From assembly GCA_013306675.1 (NCBI GenBank), contig JABLUY010000016.1, positions 1 through 64,000 on the forward strand: a stretch of 64,000 nucleotides of DNA, given 5' to 3'. How positions within the stretch are numbered: position 1 is the stretch's first letter; each line of letters starts with the position of its first letter. Of this stretch, positions 17,622-26,052 are shown piece by piece. The notes under the pieces are model-generated. The model saw nothing but the letters and a program-made list of their open reading frames with translations, was not told the origin of the DNA and ran no database searches. The position numbers and the translations under genes were made by a program. The DNA comes from Thraustochytrium sp. TN22. Its lineage: Eukaryota > Sar > Bigyra > Thraustochytrida > Thraustochytriidae.

Positions 17622-19316
17622 CTAGTGGTCCATGATGCGGAGGTTGCCAGTGATGACCTTGTCGCGGATGACGGAGCCGCTGCAGATATCAATGTGTGAG
17701 CCCTCCTCGGCGACAATAATGACGGTGCCCTTGAGCTGGACGTGGTTGCGAAAGTGGACGTCGCCGGAGACGGTGAGGTGCTCGAGGTCGATGAGGTCCG
17801 GGACGCCAAAGGGCAGGCGCTTGTTGTACTCCTCGACGGTGCGGAAGCAGGGCCCGAGCTTGACGGTGGGGACCGGCGGAGCGATGGTGCGCTTGGTGGA
17901 GAGTTCGAGCGCGCCGTGACGAACAATGAAGAGGTCGCTCTGGACGGCGAAGAGGTCGCTGGTGGTCTTGACGGGCAGAAAGCGCTTGCGCGGCACGACA
18001 ATGACGGAGGCGTTCTCGAAGAGGTTGATGGCGGCGCCGGCGGCGGTCTCGAACATGAGCGCGGTGACCTCTTCGCCGGCGCTGTCGACGGCGAGGCGGT
18101 CGCGCGCGATGACCTGGAGGTCGAGCGACTGCTTGACGGAGGCGAGGCGCTGGAGGGCGCGCAGGTTGACCCAGAGGTTGTTGGTGTTGAATTTGTCGAA
18201 GCGCTTATCGCGGCGCAGCGTGTCGCCGAGGACCTTGGGCAGCGCCGAGTTCTCCATGAGAAGTGGGCGGCCCTTGTGCTCGACGAGCGTGCCGCCGGAG
18301 ACGTCCTGGCGCTCGCGCTTGGTGACCTCCATGCAGAACTCGTACTCCTTGAGCATGAGGTGGTAGAGAATATTGAGGTCGACGGTGGCGCCGAGGTTGT
18401 CGATGTTGCTGATGAAAAGGTACTCCTTGCCCATGGAGATGAGCTCCTGCAGGAGGCCGCAGCGCGATAGCGAGGTGTAGAGGTCGCCGTGACCGGGCGG
18501 GTACCACATGCCCTGCGAGTGCTTGGAGAACTTGCCGGTGGGCAGCGGCGTGACCGTGTTGCGGTCCAGCAGCGGGAAGCAGCTCTGGCAAAAGGTCTTG
18601 ATGGACACGTGGCGGTCGTGGTAGCGCGAGAGCAGGCGCTTGGTCTCCTTGTCGGTGTTGAAGGAGTTCATGAGGATGAGCGGGACGTCCACCCCGTGCT
18701 TGGTGTTGAGAAATTCAACCTGACGCACGGCCATGTCCAGGAAGCTCAGCGAGTTGCGCACCTCGATGACCGACTTGGGGCCCTGGCAGCCCATGGAGGT
18801 GCCGAGGCCGCCGTTGAGGCGCAAAATGGCCAGCTTGTTGAGTACCTCGTGCGTCAGGTTCATATTGTCCGGGCATGGCGGAATGGACTTGTAGCCACAG
18901 CAGCGCACGCGCTGCTTGCTGCGCTTGCTCCCGGTCGACCCGATGCTGTCGAGGCGTTCTATGGAGGGCGGCTGCGGCGGGCGCGCCACGGGCGCGCCGG
19001 ACGCCGAGTTCTCGCGGTCGCGCTCCTTGGCGTCCTCCTCGTCCGCGCGCTGCAGCGCCTCGATGAATGGCTGGTCCATGCTGGGCGGCGCGCTGTTCGT
19101 GTCCACCTCGTCCTGCTCCACCTCGCGCTCCCAGTCCTCCTCGATGGGCGCAATATCGTCGATCGTCAGGTCCTTGATGTACCTCGAGTGCCGCGAGTAC
19201 CTGCTCAGGTACCGCAGGAACTCATCCACGCAGTCGCGCGGCATGAGCGAGGCGTACTGGCCCGCCATGTCGTCCACCATGCGGTCGAAGTTCTCCACGG
19301 ACTTGGCCGCGTACAT
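17622..19316 (-). CDS. UGP: UTP--glucose-1-phosphate uridylyltransferase (UGPase)
   Basis: The enzyme makes UDP-glucose from UTP and glucose-1-phosphate in the cytosol, for glycan, cell-wall and storage-sugar synthesis. The product has 564 residues. The nucleotide-binding motif LNGGLGTSMGCQGPKS starts at residue 167. NSFNTDKET, the sugar-site block around NNLWVNLRAL, and the C-terminal left-handed beta-helix ending VITGNLRIMDH are all present and typical of eukaryotic UGPases. Residues about 62-150 form an extra acidic and Ser-rich insertion before the catalytic domain, which makes the protein longer than plant and animal forms. It is divergent from the Derlin gene across 609 bp of GC-rich sequence. 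The start (MYAAKSVENFDRMV) lies in a normal N-terminal helix. Confidence 0.97.
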   Translation of the reverse strand: MYAAKSVENFDRMVDDMAGQYASLMPRDCVDEFLRYLSRYSRHSRYIKDLTIDDIAPIEEDWEREVEQDEVDTNSAPPSMDQPFIEALQRADEEDAKERDRENSASGAPVARPPQPPSIERLDSIGSTGSKRSKQRVRCCGYKSIPPCPDNMNLTHEVLNKLAILRLNGGLGTSMGCQGPKSVIEVRNSLSFLDMAVRQVEFLNTKHGVDVPLILMNSFNTDKETKRLLSRYHDRHVSIKTFCQSCFPLLDRNTVTPLPTGKFSKHSQGMWYPPGHGDLYTSLSRCGLLQELISMGKEYLFISNIDNLGATVDLNILYHLMLKEYEFCMEVTKRERQDVSGGTLVEHKGRPLLMENSALPKVLGDTLRRDKRFDKFNTNNLWVNLRALQRLASVKQSLDLQVIARDRLAVDSAGEEVTALMFETAAGAAINLFENASVIVVPRKRFLPVKTTSDLFAVQSDLFIVRHGALELSTKRTIAPPVPTVKLGPCFRTVEEYNKRLPFGVPDLIDLEHLTVSGDVHFRNHVQLKGTVIIVAEEGSHIDICSGSVIRDKVITGNLRIMDH

Positions 19317-19499
19317 GGTGCCTTTGCGCGCGCGGCGCGCGCTGCCGCCGCGGGACTCCAGCGTGCCTGCCGGTGCGCGCCTGCGTGGCCGGCGCGTCCG
19401 CGAAGACGACGGCGAGCGAGCCCAGCCTGGGCGCGCCGCGCGATCCCAGCGCGCCGCGCGAGCCGCGCCGCGCCGCGCCTGGCCTGCCGCCTGCCGCCT

Positions 19500-19532
<33 letters not shown>

Positions 19533-19925
19533 CCGCCGCCGCCGCCGCCGCCGCCGCCGCGCCGCCGGCCGCGCGCGCGAGCCCGCGCCGGATCGGGGTC
19601 TGCGGCGCGCGCCGCCTGGCAGTCGTCGTAGTACGCCGCGAGCATGCTGCTCACCACGACGGCGACGGCCGCCTCGCCGCAGACACGTATCGCGGCGGGC
19701 TCGGCGCGCGCGCCGCGGCGCGGCGGCGGCGGCGGCGGCGGCGGCGGCAGCGGCCGCGGGGCGGCGCCCGAGCCCGCGGGCCCGGCCGCCCGGCGGCGGC
19801 CTTCTCGGTGCGCCGCGCGGCGCTGGAGGCGGCCAGCGAGGCGCAGCGAGGGGACGCTCGCGGGCGGCGGCGGCTCGGCGCTGCGCTGCGCTGCGCTGGC
19901 GGGCGACGGGCAGGGCGCAGGCAGG
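19317..19925. promoter_or_regulatory. Shared UGPase/Derlin divergent promoter region
   Basis: This 609-bp spacer contains long (CCG)n/(CGC)n runs at 19500-19560, a (GGC)n run near 19727-19750, and a (CTGCG)n tract at 19879-19897 just before the Derlin ATG. Because genes diverge from it, it must hold both promoters. No TATA box is evident. Confidence 0.6.
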
Positions 19926-21089
19926 ATGAATGCGGGCGACCCGCTAGGGTGGTACTGGGAGATTCCGGTGGTGTCGAGGACGTACTTTACGCTGTCGTTC
20001 CTGACGACGGCGGCGTGCGCGCTGGAGATTGTGAGCCCGCTGTCGCTGTACTTTAACTACTCGCTCATCGCGCGAGGCCAGCTATGGCGGCTGGTGACCT
20101 CGTTTCTGTTCTTCGGGCTCTTCAGCCTGGACTTTGTCTTTCACATGTACTTTCTTATCCGCTACTGCCGCCTGCTGGAGGAGAACTCCTTCCGTGGGCC
20201 GGGCCGCCGCGCGGACTTTGTGGTCTTTATCCTCTTCTGTGCCACGCTCATGACGCTCATCGCGCCCTTTGTCAACGTGCCCTTCATGTCCAGCTCGCTC
20301 ACCTTCGCCATGGTGCACCTCTGGGGCCGCCGGAACCCGCACATCCGCATGAACTTCCTCGGCCTCTTCACCTTCACGGCATCCTACCTCAGCACGGTGC
20401 TCTTCACCTTTAGCCTCGTGCTCGGCCACTCGGCCACTGTGGACCTCATCGGCATCGCCGTCGGCCACATTTACTACTTTTGGGACGACGTCTACGTCGA
20501 CCTCGCGCGAATCCGCGGATGGCCTGCCAAGCACTTTCTCCGCCTCAGCACCTACCTGCCCTCCACAGAGCCGGAGATCGAAGTGCGCATGGCCGAAGAC
20601 GTGCCCACCATGCAGCAGGACGTCGTGCAACAGCCACAGCCACAGCCACGGCCACCGACTGCGCCGGACGCCCCGGAAGACGCTCCGCAAGTTGCGGCGC
20701 CTCAGCCGACGGCTGCAGAGTCCACCGAGGGCGCTGTGGACGAGGGCGCTGCGAACGACACCTCGATCGCCGCGGAGCCGGCGCAGCAGCAGGAGGGCCC
20801 TGTAGCGGGCCCTGCTGATGCTGGTGCTGCTGCTGACGACGACGAAGACCACGGCACGACCAACGAAAACGTCTTGCCTGGTTCTTCTTCTTCGTCTTCT
20901 TCTTCTATTGCCTCCGCCTCGCCCAGCGATAGTCTGGACGCAATGCGAGCGCAGCGCGCCGCGGCAGCAGAACGCCGACTGCGGCTGCTCGAACCCGCCG
21001 ACGCTGAGCATGAGGAGAACGAAGCCGGTCTTCGCCGGCGCCACGCACGAGATGGCAATCAGGACCCGGATGGCGAGGCGACGACGTGA
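19926..21089 (+). CDS. DERL: Derlin, ER-associated degradation membrane protein
   Basis: Derlins are inactive rhomboid-fold proteins of the ER membrane that help move misfolded proteins to the cytosol for p97/VCP-driven extraction. The 387-residue product starts at MNAGDPLGWYWEIPVVSR, a typical Derlin opening. It keeps the WR motif of loop 1 (QLWRLVTSF), about six membrane segments within residues 1-205, and the GHIYYFWDDVY signature. The cytosolic tail (about 215-387) is unusually long, acidic and low-complexity. No SHP box (FxGxGxRL type) is visible. Instead residues 341-351 (RAQRAAAAERR) fit the VCP-interacting motif RX5AAX2R. The open frame extends upstream, but the start is placed at the CAGGATG that begins the conserved domain. 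Confidence 0.93.
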   Translation: MNAGDPLGWYWEIPVVSRTYFTLSFLTTAACALEIVSPLSLYFNYSLIARGQLWRLVTSFLFFGLFSLDFVFHMYFLIRYCRLLEENSFRGPGRRADFVVFILFCATLMTLIAPFVNVPFMSSSLTFAMVHLWGRRNPHIRMNFLGLFTFTASYLSTVLFTFSLVLGHSATVDLIGIAVGHIYYFWDDVYVDLARIRGWPAKHFLRLSTYLPSTEPEIEVRMAEDVPTMQQDVVQQPQPQPRPPTAPDAPEDAPQVAAPQPTAAESTEGAVDEGAANDTSIAAEPAQQQEGPVAGPADAGAAADDDEDHGTTNENVLPGSSSSSSSSIASASPSDSLDAMRAQRAAAAERRLRLLEPADAEHEENEAGLRRRHARDGNQDPDGEATT

Positions 21090-21255
21090 CATAACGGTGT
21101 GCTCAGATGAAAAATGATCTCTTTTTGGAGGGCGGCCGGTCACCCGGCTCCCCCCTAGTGGTCTCTTATGGTCATAACTCGCGCGTGTATTGCAGTAACG
21201 GGCTTTGATCTGTGGCGGAGCTGGTCAAGTCGGTGCGTGATGACGCGCGGGTATT

Positions 21256-23667
21256 CTAGCTCGACGCCGAGGCGATGGCACGCTCTTCGAAATCGTCCGT
21301 GAGGAGCAGCGAGGGAGGCTGCTGCGGCTCAGCCGGCTTCTTCTTCTTCTTCTTGTCCTTTTTGCCAGTCTTTAGGTTGCCGGGCGCGAGCTCGGCCTCA
21401 GCACCCGTGTAGCCCTCGTTATCAAGGATCTCCCAGGTGAGCTCGGCGAAGAGCGCCTCGACGGTGGCTTTGCCCTCTTCCGGGTGGTAGTGGTAGCGCA
21501 TGACGGCGTTGAGGCCGTGCACCACGCCCGCCTCGACCTTGTAATGCTGCGCGAGCACGAGGCCGAGGTCTTCGTCAAAACGGCAGTAGCTCTTCTTGCC
21601 AGTGAGCGGGTGCTCATCCTCGGCAAAGGTGGACTTGCGGTCCGAGATGGCAAAGAACTCGTTGGACGCGCGCACCAACTTGGAGGTGGTGGAGAGAGCA
21701 TCCTGGTCTGGCACGTAGCGCAGGCGAGCTGGCGCCAGACGGTGCTGGCCGAGCGCGTGCTCCTTGGCGTCAGCAGACTCAAGCCTGAGCAGGAAGGAGA
21801 TGCTGAACTGGCCGTCTTCGAAGCCGCAAAAGACAATCGGCAGGCGGTCCGGGGCCGCGTGCACAAAGTGGCGCGGCGTGTGCTTGATTGCCTCGCGCTC
21901 CGGGCACTGCAGATGATAGCGCTCCATGCCGCTGACCACAAAGTTCTTGTCCGAGAGCATGATCTCGCCGCCGCACTTGGAGCACAGCGGCTTGCGTCCG
22001 AGCGAGGCGCCTAGCGTGCGGCTCACGGCCTTGCGCGCGCTCTCAGGGTCGTCCTCGTACTTGCCGCCGTAGTTGATGCCGCTCGTGTCGGGTCGCCAGC
22101 CCTGCACCAGCTCGCCGCGCCCGTTCTGCCGCAGGTGCATGTGCGTGGCGCACAGCACCATGCGGCCGCCCGTGCGCCCGGGCTCGTCCACCACGTGCAC
22201 CACCTCGCCAGACAAGTTCTTGGGGCAGTCCTCGCACTTGAGGCAATAATAGTGGAAGGCGCGATCCTGAGAGTCACTCAGCTTTTCCATGCGGTACACG
22301 ACCTTGTCGCACACCGGGCACTTGGGCGAGAGGTTCATGGACCGGAACTTCTCCAGGCGCGCCGCCTTGCGGCTCTTGCGCTGCTCCTCCATCTCCGCCG
22401 CGGCCGCCAGTTCCTCCTCAGTCAGCTCGCGCTCCGGCTCCTGATCCAGCGCCTCGTCGTCCGGGTCTGCCTCCGGGTCCACCTCGGGGTTCGCGTCCGC
22501 CTCGCCCTCCTCGGCGTCCTCGTCCCGATCGAAGCGGTTCGGACCCAGCGACAGCTTGAACTCGTCCATCGGCACGGCCTTGGGCGGCATAAATGCCGGC
22601 GTCTTGCGCCGGGTCAGGGTGCCTGCTCGCCGCAGCTGCGTCAGGCTGCTGCGCTTCTCAGGTTCCTTGGGCGTGCTCACCGCGCCAGTCTTGAACATGC
22701 TGATGAGCGCCTGCACGTTGCTCTTGCGCCGCTCCGGGGCCTCCTCCTCTGCCTCTTCGTCGTCGCTTTCGGCATCCTCGTCGTCCTCATCAAAGCCCTC
22801 ATCAAGGTCCTCATCAAGGTCCCCATCGGAGTCCTTGTCCAAGTCCTCGTCGTCGGAGTCCTTGTCGAGATCCTCGTCGAGACCCTCGCCGAGATCCTCG
22901 TCGGTCTCGACGACATATTTGCCAGGCTCCTCGTCCTCCTCAATCGGGCGGAGATCTTCGGTTGGCGTGGCCTCCTCGTTCTGACGGCTGCCTTGGCTCA
23001 TGCGCTGCACCACAGCACTGGTCGCCCCCACTAGCGCCATGGCGCCCTGCTCGATCTTTTCCGAGAGCCGGCGCACGCCACCGCTCAGAAAGCCCTGAGT
23101 CTCTTCCTCCTCCACCTCCTCCTCCTTTTCCTCCTTTGGTTGCGGCTCGTGCCCGAGCGGGACCTCCTCCAGGTCCTCTTCCAGGTCCTCCTCCAGGTCC
23201 TCCTCCGGGTCCTCCTCCAGGTCAAGCCGGGGCGCCGGCTCCCCCGTCGCACGCCTGCCCGTCGAAACGCGGCGCGAGAGGCGCTTGAGCAGGCTCTCGC
23301 CGTCCTCGCCGTTCTCGCCGTCGCCGCTCTCGCGGCTCGCGCGCGCCTGAGACATCCTCTGCGAGATCCTCTGCGAGATCCTCTGCGATAGCCTGCGCCC
23401 TGCCGACGCACGAGCGCCCGCCGCCGCGCGCGCGCCATGCGCGTCCTCCAGGCCCGACCCGTGCATCGACAGCCTCTTCACGTGGCCCATTTGCACGCCG
23501 GCGGCGTCCTCGGGGTCCTGCATCTCCTCCTGTACGCCGGCGTCCACCTCGCGCTCCGCGTGGTCCTCGGCCTCGGCGGCCCTGGGCTGCGACGCGCGCT
23601 CCGACGACCGCCGCAGGAACGCCTCGAGCTTGGCGGGCCCGGGCTCCAGGGCCTCCACGTCCTCCAT
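21256..23667 (-). CDS. LIM-type zinc-finger protein with acidic low-complexity N-terminal half
   Basis: The product has 803 residues when started at MEDVEALEPGP; longer in-frame starts run into Arg/Ala-rich leader sequence. The first half is low complexity: RISQRISQR repeats (about 95-105), Glu/Asp blocks (EEDLEED repeats; DLDKDSD repeats at about 250-300) and an RRKSNVQALISMFKTG segment. Near 447-510 there is a LIM-like finger (CPVC...HYYCLKCEDC...CATH). A second Cys pair module follows at about 560-590 (CSKCGGEI...HLQCPE). The last 200 residues form a conserved-looking globular domain (RLPIVFCGFEDG; RYHYHPEEGK) and a Lys-rich tail. LIM fingers bind proteins, often at the actin cytoskeleton. 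The partner is unknown. Confidence 0.75.
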   Translation of the reverse strand: MEDVEALEPGPAKLEAFLRRSSERASQPRAAEAEDHAEREVDAGVQEEMQDPEDAAGVQMGHVKRLSMHGSGLEDAHGARAAAGARASAGRRLSQRISQRISQRMSQARASRESGDGENGEDGESLLKRLSRRVSTGRRATGEPAPRLDLEEDPEEDLEEDLEEDLEEVPLGHEPQPKEEKEEEVEEEETQGFLSGGVRRLSEKIEQGAMALVGATSAVVQRMSQGSRQNEEATPTEDLRPIEEDEEPGKYVVETDEDLGEGLDEDLDKDSDDEDLDKDSDGDLDEDLDEGFDEDDEDAESDDEEAEEEAPERRKSNVQALISMFKTGAVSTPKEPEKRSSLTQLRRAGTLTRRKTPAFMPPKAVPMDEFKLSLGPNRFDRDEDAEEGEADANPEVDPEADPDDEALDQEPERELTEEELAAAAEMEEQRKSRKAARLEKFRSMNLSPKCPVCDKVVYRMEKLSDSQDRAFHYYCLKCEDCPKNLSGEVVHVVDEPGRTGGRMVLCATHMHLRQNGRGELVQGWRPDTSGINYGGKYEDDPESARKAVSRTLGASLGRKPLCSKCGGEIMLSDKNFVVSGMERYHLQCPEREAIKHTPRHFVHAAPDRLPIVFCGFEDGQFSISFLLRLESADAKEHALGQHRLAPARLRYVPDQDALSTTSKLVRASNEFFAISDRKSTFAEDEHPLTGKKSYCRFDEDLGLVLAQHYKVEAGVVHGLNAVMRYHYHPEEGKATVEALFAELTWEILDNEGYTGAEAELAPGNLKTGKKDKKKKKKPAEPQQPPSLLLTDDFEERAIASASS

Positions 23668-23854
23668 CGCGCTCTGCGCGCCGCCGCGCGCCCGCTCGCC
23701 CGCCGCGCGCTCGCTCGCTCGCTCGCTCGCGCGCAGCTTACCGGCCGCAGCCGCCGCGCACGCGCCGCGCCCGCACGAGTGGCGCGTGCCGCGTGTGCGC
23801 GCCCTCGCTCGGGCTCGCGCGCTGGAGCTCGCGCGGGGCGGGGCGGGGCCGGGG

Positions 23855-23884
23855 CGCCGCGCCGCGCCGCGCCGCGCCGCGCGC
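23855..23884. repeat. (GCCGC)n five-base repeat in the LIM-gene leader
   Basis: About six GCCGC units lie roughly 190 bp upstream of the LIM-gene start. This is one of several such five-base tracts upstream of start codons in the window. Confidence 0.9.
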
Positions 23885-24312
23885 GCTGCTGCCCGCGCTC
23901 TCTCTCCGTGCCGCGCGCTCGGCTCGCGGCTCGGCTCGTGGTCGATGCAGGTCTGCCTGCTGGCGGGTGGTATTGCATACCTCACCTGACGGGAGACGCA
24001 CGCACACACTCGAGATCGAGCAGCGCGGCTCGCGTGGCTCGCGTGCATCCCTCGCTCGCTCGCTGACACTACCAGTGAGCTCTCGCTTGTTCAGGTTTGT
24101 TGGGCGTTCGGTGTTTTGAGGCTACTAAAAGCTAGAGCTACAGGGCGTCGGGCTGGAATGCAGGCTAGCGAGGACGGCGGAAGGGAGGCTGACTCCGAGT
24201 CGCACTGCAGCCAGAGGCAGAACTTCACTGGCAGGTCGTGCGTGTGCACCTTGCTCAGGCTGCTCATGGTGGTACTGGTACTGTTGCAGCTCGAGGCAGC
24301 TGCAGGCAGCTC

Positions 24313-24359
24313 GAGGAAGTCGAAGCAGAACTGGGCGATGAAGTTGGCGTCGGCCGGCA
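24313..24359 (-). pseudogene. Partial duplicate of the J-domain C-terminal segment
   Basis: On the minus strand this reads ADANFIAQFCFDFLE, close to ANVKFIAQYCFDSLK in the intact gene (24441-24487). The match is about 80 percent by eye over 45 bases, and several differences sit at third codon positions. A weaker echo of the gene's last codons occurs near 24250-24270. It lies downstream of the gene's stop codon in another frame. It could be a decayed partial duplication or an unused alternative last exon. Confidence 0.65.
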
Positions 24360-24394
24360 CGACCCGGGCAGAGCAGACAGGTGCGAGCGAACCG

Positions 24395-24944
24395 CTACTT
24401 GGACAGCTCGCGCTGCTCAAAGATGGCGTACTGGGTCTTGAGAGAGTCGAAGCAGTACTGAGCGATGAACTTGACATTGGCAGGAGCGTTCTTGTCGATC
24501 TTGTCGGGATGCACGACAAGCATGGAGAGGCGGAAGGCCTTCTTAACCTCAAGTGGCTGCACGAGGACCGAGACCTGCTTCCAGCGTGCGCCGTCCCAGA
24601 GGACGTTGTGCAGGGTGGAGAGGAGCGCGCGGACGTTCTTCTCATTGCCCTTGGGGCCAGACCACTGCGTGAGCTTCTCCTCAAGGCCCGCCTTGACGCG
24701 CGCAAAGTCTTCGGCGGACCGCGAGGCGGCCTCCTCGCGGGCGCGCAGCTCCGCGACCTTCTTCTGCTGCTGCTCGCGTTCGGCCTGCTTGCGCAGCTCG
24801 ACGCGCTTGATGGCGCGGGCGTCGCCCGTCAGCCCGCGCAGGGCCGGGTGGTCGCTGTCCTCCTCGGGAAGCGCGCCGGTGAAGAGCTTGGCCTTGGGCT
24901 TGGCGGCTGGCCGGGCGGCCCCGGCATTCGCGTTGGATCCCGTA

Positions 24945-24979
<35 letters not shown>

Positions 24980-25498
24980 GTTCGGGCTAGTACCCGCTCC
25001 GCCGGCTCCGCCTGCGAAGAACTCGTAGAGCTCCTCGCTCGAGGCGGCTGCGGAAGCGGGGGCGGGGGCGGAGGCGGAGGCGGCCTGCGCCTTCGCCTTC
25101 GCCTGCGCCTGGCGCGGCGCGGCGCGCGCCCTGGGCGCCGAGCTCGCGGGTGTGCGCAGCGCCGCCTGCGCCCTGGACACGCCGGCGCGCGGCGCGTAGC
25201 GCCTGCCGTCGCAGCGCAGCGTAGACAGGCGCAGGAGCTTTGCGAAGACGTTGCCGCCCTGCGTGGGCACCGGGTCGTTGTCGCCAAGGACGTCCACCCA
25301 AACGAAGCTGCCCTTCTTGGCGCCTGCCGACGTGCGGAAGCGCCAATGGAAGTCGTCCGCCTGGTCCCGCAGCGGGAAGTGCGCCTTGACGTCGCCGAGC
25401 GTCGCGCCGCGCTGGTGCGCCGCCGCCTGCAGCGCGAACATGTTCGGGTGCGCCATGTCCTCCCCGCGCTCGCCCTGCACGAAGTAGAACACGCTCAT
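24395..25498 (-). CDS. DIX-like domain plus auxilin-type J-domain protein
   Basis: The product has 367 residues. Residues 1-92 resemble a DIX domain: a short N-terminal strand (VFYFVQGE), TLGDVKAHFP, HWRFRT and FVWVDVLGDNDPVP, followed by a closing strand (NVFAKLLRL). DIX domains form head-to-tail polymers in Dishevelled and Axin and, as DIX-like domains, in plant SOSEKI proteins. A disordered Ala/Pro/Ser region (SPSPSPSP at about 174-185) follows, then a charged helix (225-275). The C-terminal J domain of auxilin type (about 285-362) has HPD at 330-332, after AFRLSMLVV. J domains stimulate Hsp70 ATPase, and auxilins uncoat clathrin vesicles. No clathrin-binding or PTEN-like region is obvious. 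The start codon follows a (GGCTC)n leader directly. The gene is divergent from the lipid-synthesis fusion gene. Confidence 0.78.
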
Positions 25499-26052
25499 GG
25501 CGCCGCGCCCCGAGCCGAGCCGAGCCGAGCCGAGCCGAGCCCAGCCCCGCCGCCGCCCGCCGCCGCGCGCCGCGCCCCGCGCGCGCCTCGCCGCGGTCTC
25601 TCTCTCTGTCTGTCTGCGTCAGCCGCGCCGAGGGCCCGATTTGCCCTGCCGGCCCCCCGCTCCCGCGGACGCGTTCCGGACGCGTCGCGGCGCGTCGGCG
25701 GCGTCCGCGCGCGTATTTTTTCCGATCGCGCTCAGGCTGAGGCTCGCGAGCTGAGCGCGCGGCAGACGCGCGAGCGCGCGGGCGCGGGCGCGGGCGGGCG
25801 CGGGCGGCGGCGGGCGGCGGCGGCGTCTCGGCGCGGCGGCGGCAGAGCGCCCGGCTGCGGCGCTCGGCGGGGCCGGCGCGGCGCTGCGGGCGGCGCGCGC
25901 TCTTGAGTGCGTCGCTGGCGGCAGGGAGCAGCCTGGCTGCGCGGCACGAGCAAGAACGAGCTTGTAATAAGAAAGAGAGAAGAAAGGCGTGACGAAGGAG
26001 CCTCGGCACGCAGGTAGCGCAGCAGAGGCGGTACGAGAGCCTCGCCGGCAGG
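25499..26052. promoter_or_regulatory. Divergent promoter region of the DIX/J gene and the lipid-synthesis fusion gene
   Basis: This 554-bp GC-rich spacer contains six perfect CCGAG units (25511-25540) 13 bp from the DIX/J start, and alternating GC/GGC runs. An AT-richer patch (about 25960-25990) lies 60-90 bp before the fusion-gene ATG. Both promoters must lie here. Confidence 0.6.
25511..25540. repeat. (CCGAG)6 five-base repeat in the leader
   Basis: Six perfect units start 13 bases upstream of the DIX/J-domain start codon; on the coding strand the unit is CTCGG. Confidence 0.95.

Larger units (their letters stand above)
23668..24394. other. Spacer with LIM-gene leader and duplicated J-domain fragment
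   Basis: The left part holds the LIM-gene leader, including a (GCCGC)n tract at 23855-23884 and GCTC repeats near 23710-23735 and 24050-24062. The right part (about 24250-24362) carries a degenerate copy of the last coding segment of the neighbouring DIX/J-domain gene. No other gene is visible. Confidence 0.6.
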
